Below are positions 43,115 through 43,117 of a DNA stretch of 43,117 nucleotides, in pieces. Under the pieces are notes generated by a model. It worked only from the letters and a program-made list of their open reading frames with translations, was not told where the DNA came from and searched no databases. This stretch comes from an uncultured Collinsella sp. (GTDB taxonomy: Bacteria > Actinomycetota > Coriobacteriia > Coriobacteriales > Coriobacteriaceae). The stretch spans positions 1-43,117 of the forward strand of contig CAKUGX010000005.1 of assembly GCA_934654765.1 (NCBI GenBank), given 5' to 3'. Positions within the stretch are counted from its first letter, which is position 1, and each line of letters starts with the position of its first letter. The translations under genes were made by a program, and so were the position numbers.

Positions 43115-43117
43115 TAG

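Overview
The window is a chromosomal origin region, most likely from a Collinsella-like member of the Coriobacteriia (Actinomycetota). The support is the gene order gyrA-gyrB-dciA-recF-dnaN-dnaA | rpmH-rnpA-yidD-yidC-khpB-rsmG-parA-parB, the fairly high GC of most genes, an LPXTG (Gram-positive) surface protein and the actinobacterial type of tandem WYL regulators. The genus is inference from protein character, not from a database search.

Left arm (1-11.3 kb, all minus strand): one operon runs from an unusual GHKL-ATPase/Gln-Tyr-rich/winged-helix gene through dnaA, dnaN, recF and dciA to a strong terminator, followed by gyrB and gyrA with their own terminator. The dnaA-dnaN gap holds a B. subtilis-like unwinding module: DnaA boxes, five consecutive DnaA-trios and an AT-rich element. 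A second cluster of DnaA-box-like sites lies upstream of the ATPase gene, in the divergent gap before rpmH. The two parts of the origin are therefore split by the ATPase gene and dnaA.

Right of the origin (11.6-16.8 kb, plus strand): ribosomal protein L34, RNase P protein, membrane insertion (yidD, yidC), RNA-binding KhpB, then rsmG, three perfect parS sites, parA, parB and a small membrane protein that overlaps parB. Base composition is visibly lower in GC from rsmG to parB.

16.9-27.5 kb: rlmN (minus), ddl and an exonuclease-helicase of the DinG family (plus), two tandem WYL regulators (minus), and a very long degenerate M28-peptidase-like membrane protein with a huge acidic insertion, followed by a small membrane protein. 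27.5-31 kb: a sortase-anchored thioester adhesin (minus).

31.2-31.9 kb: tRNA-Gly(CCC), its terminator, and a gene-free stretch with three 59-bp direct repeats, each ending in the 3' end of that tRNA. 31.9-43.1 kb (all plus): purB, an anchored solute-binding protein coupled to a diguanylate cyclase, a TSCPD protein, a Tat lipoprotein, an OmpR-type two-component system, purC, an unknown membrane protein, an M29 aminopeptidase and tRNA-Lys(UUU). The gap 30976-31229 between the adhesin and the tRNA-Gly promoter is AT-rich with no gene that I can support.

The item that most looks undescribed is the GHKL-ATPase/prion-like-linker/winged-helix protein as first gene of the dnaA operon, inside a bipartite origin. 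The tRNA-3'-end repeat array is the second.
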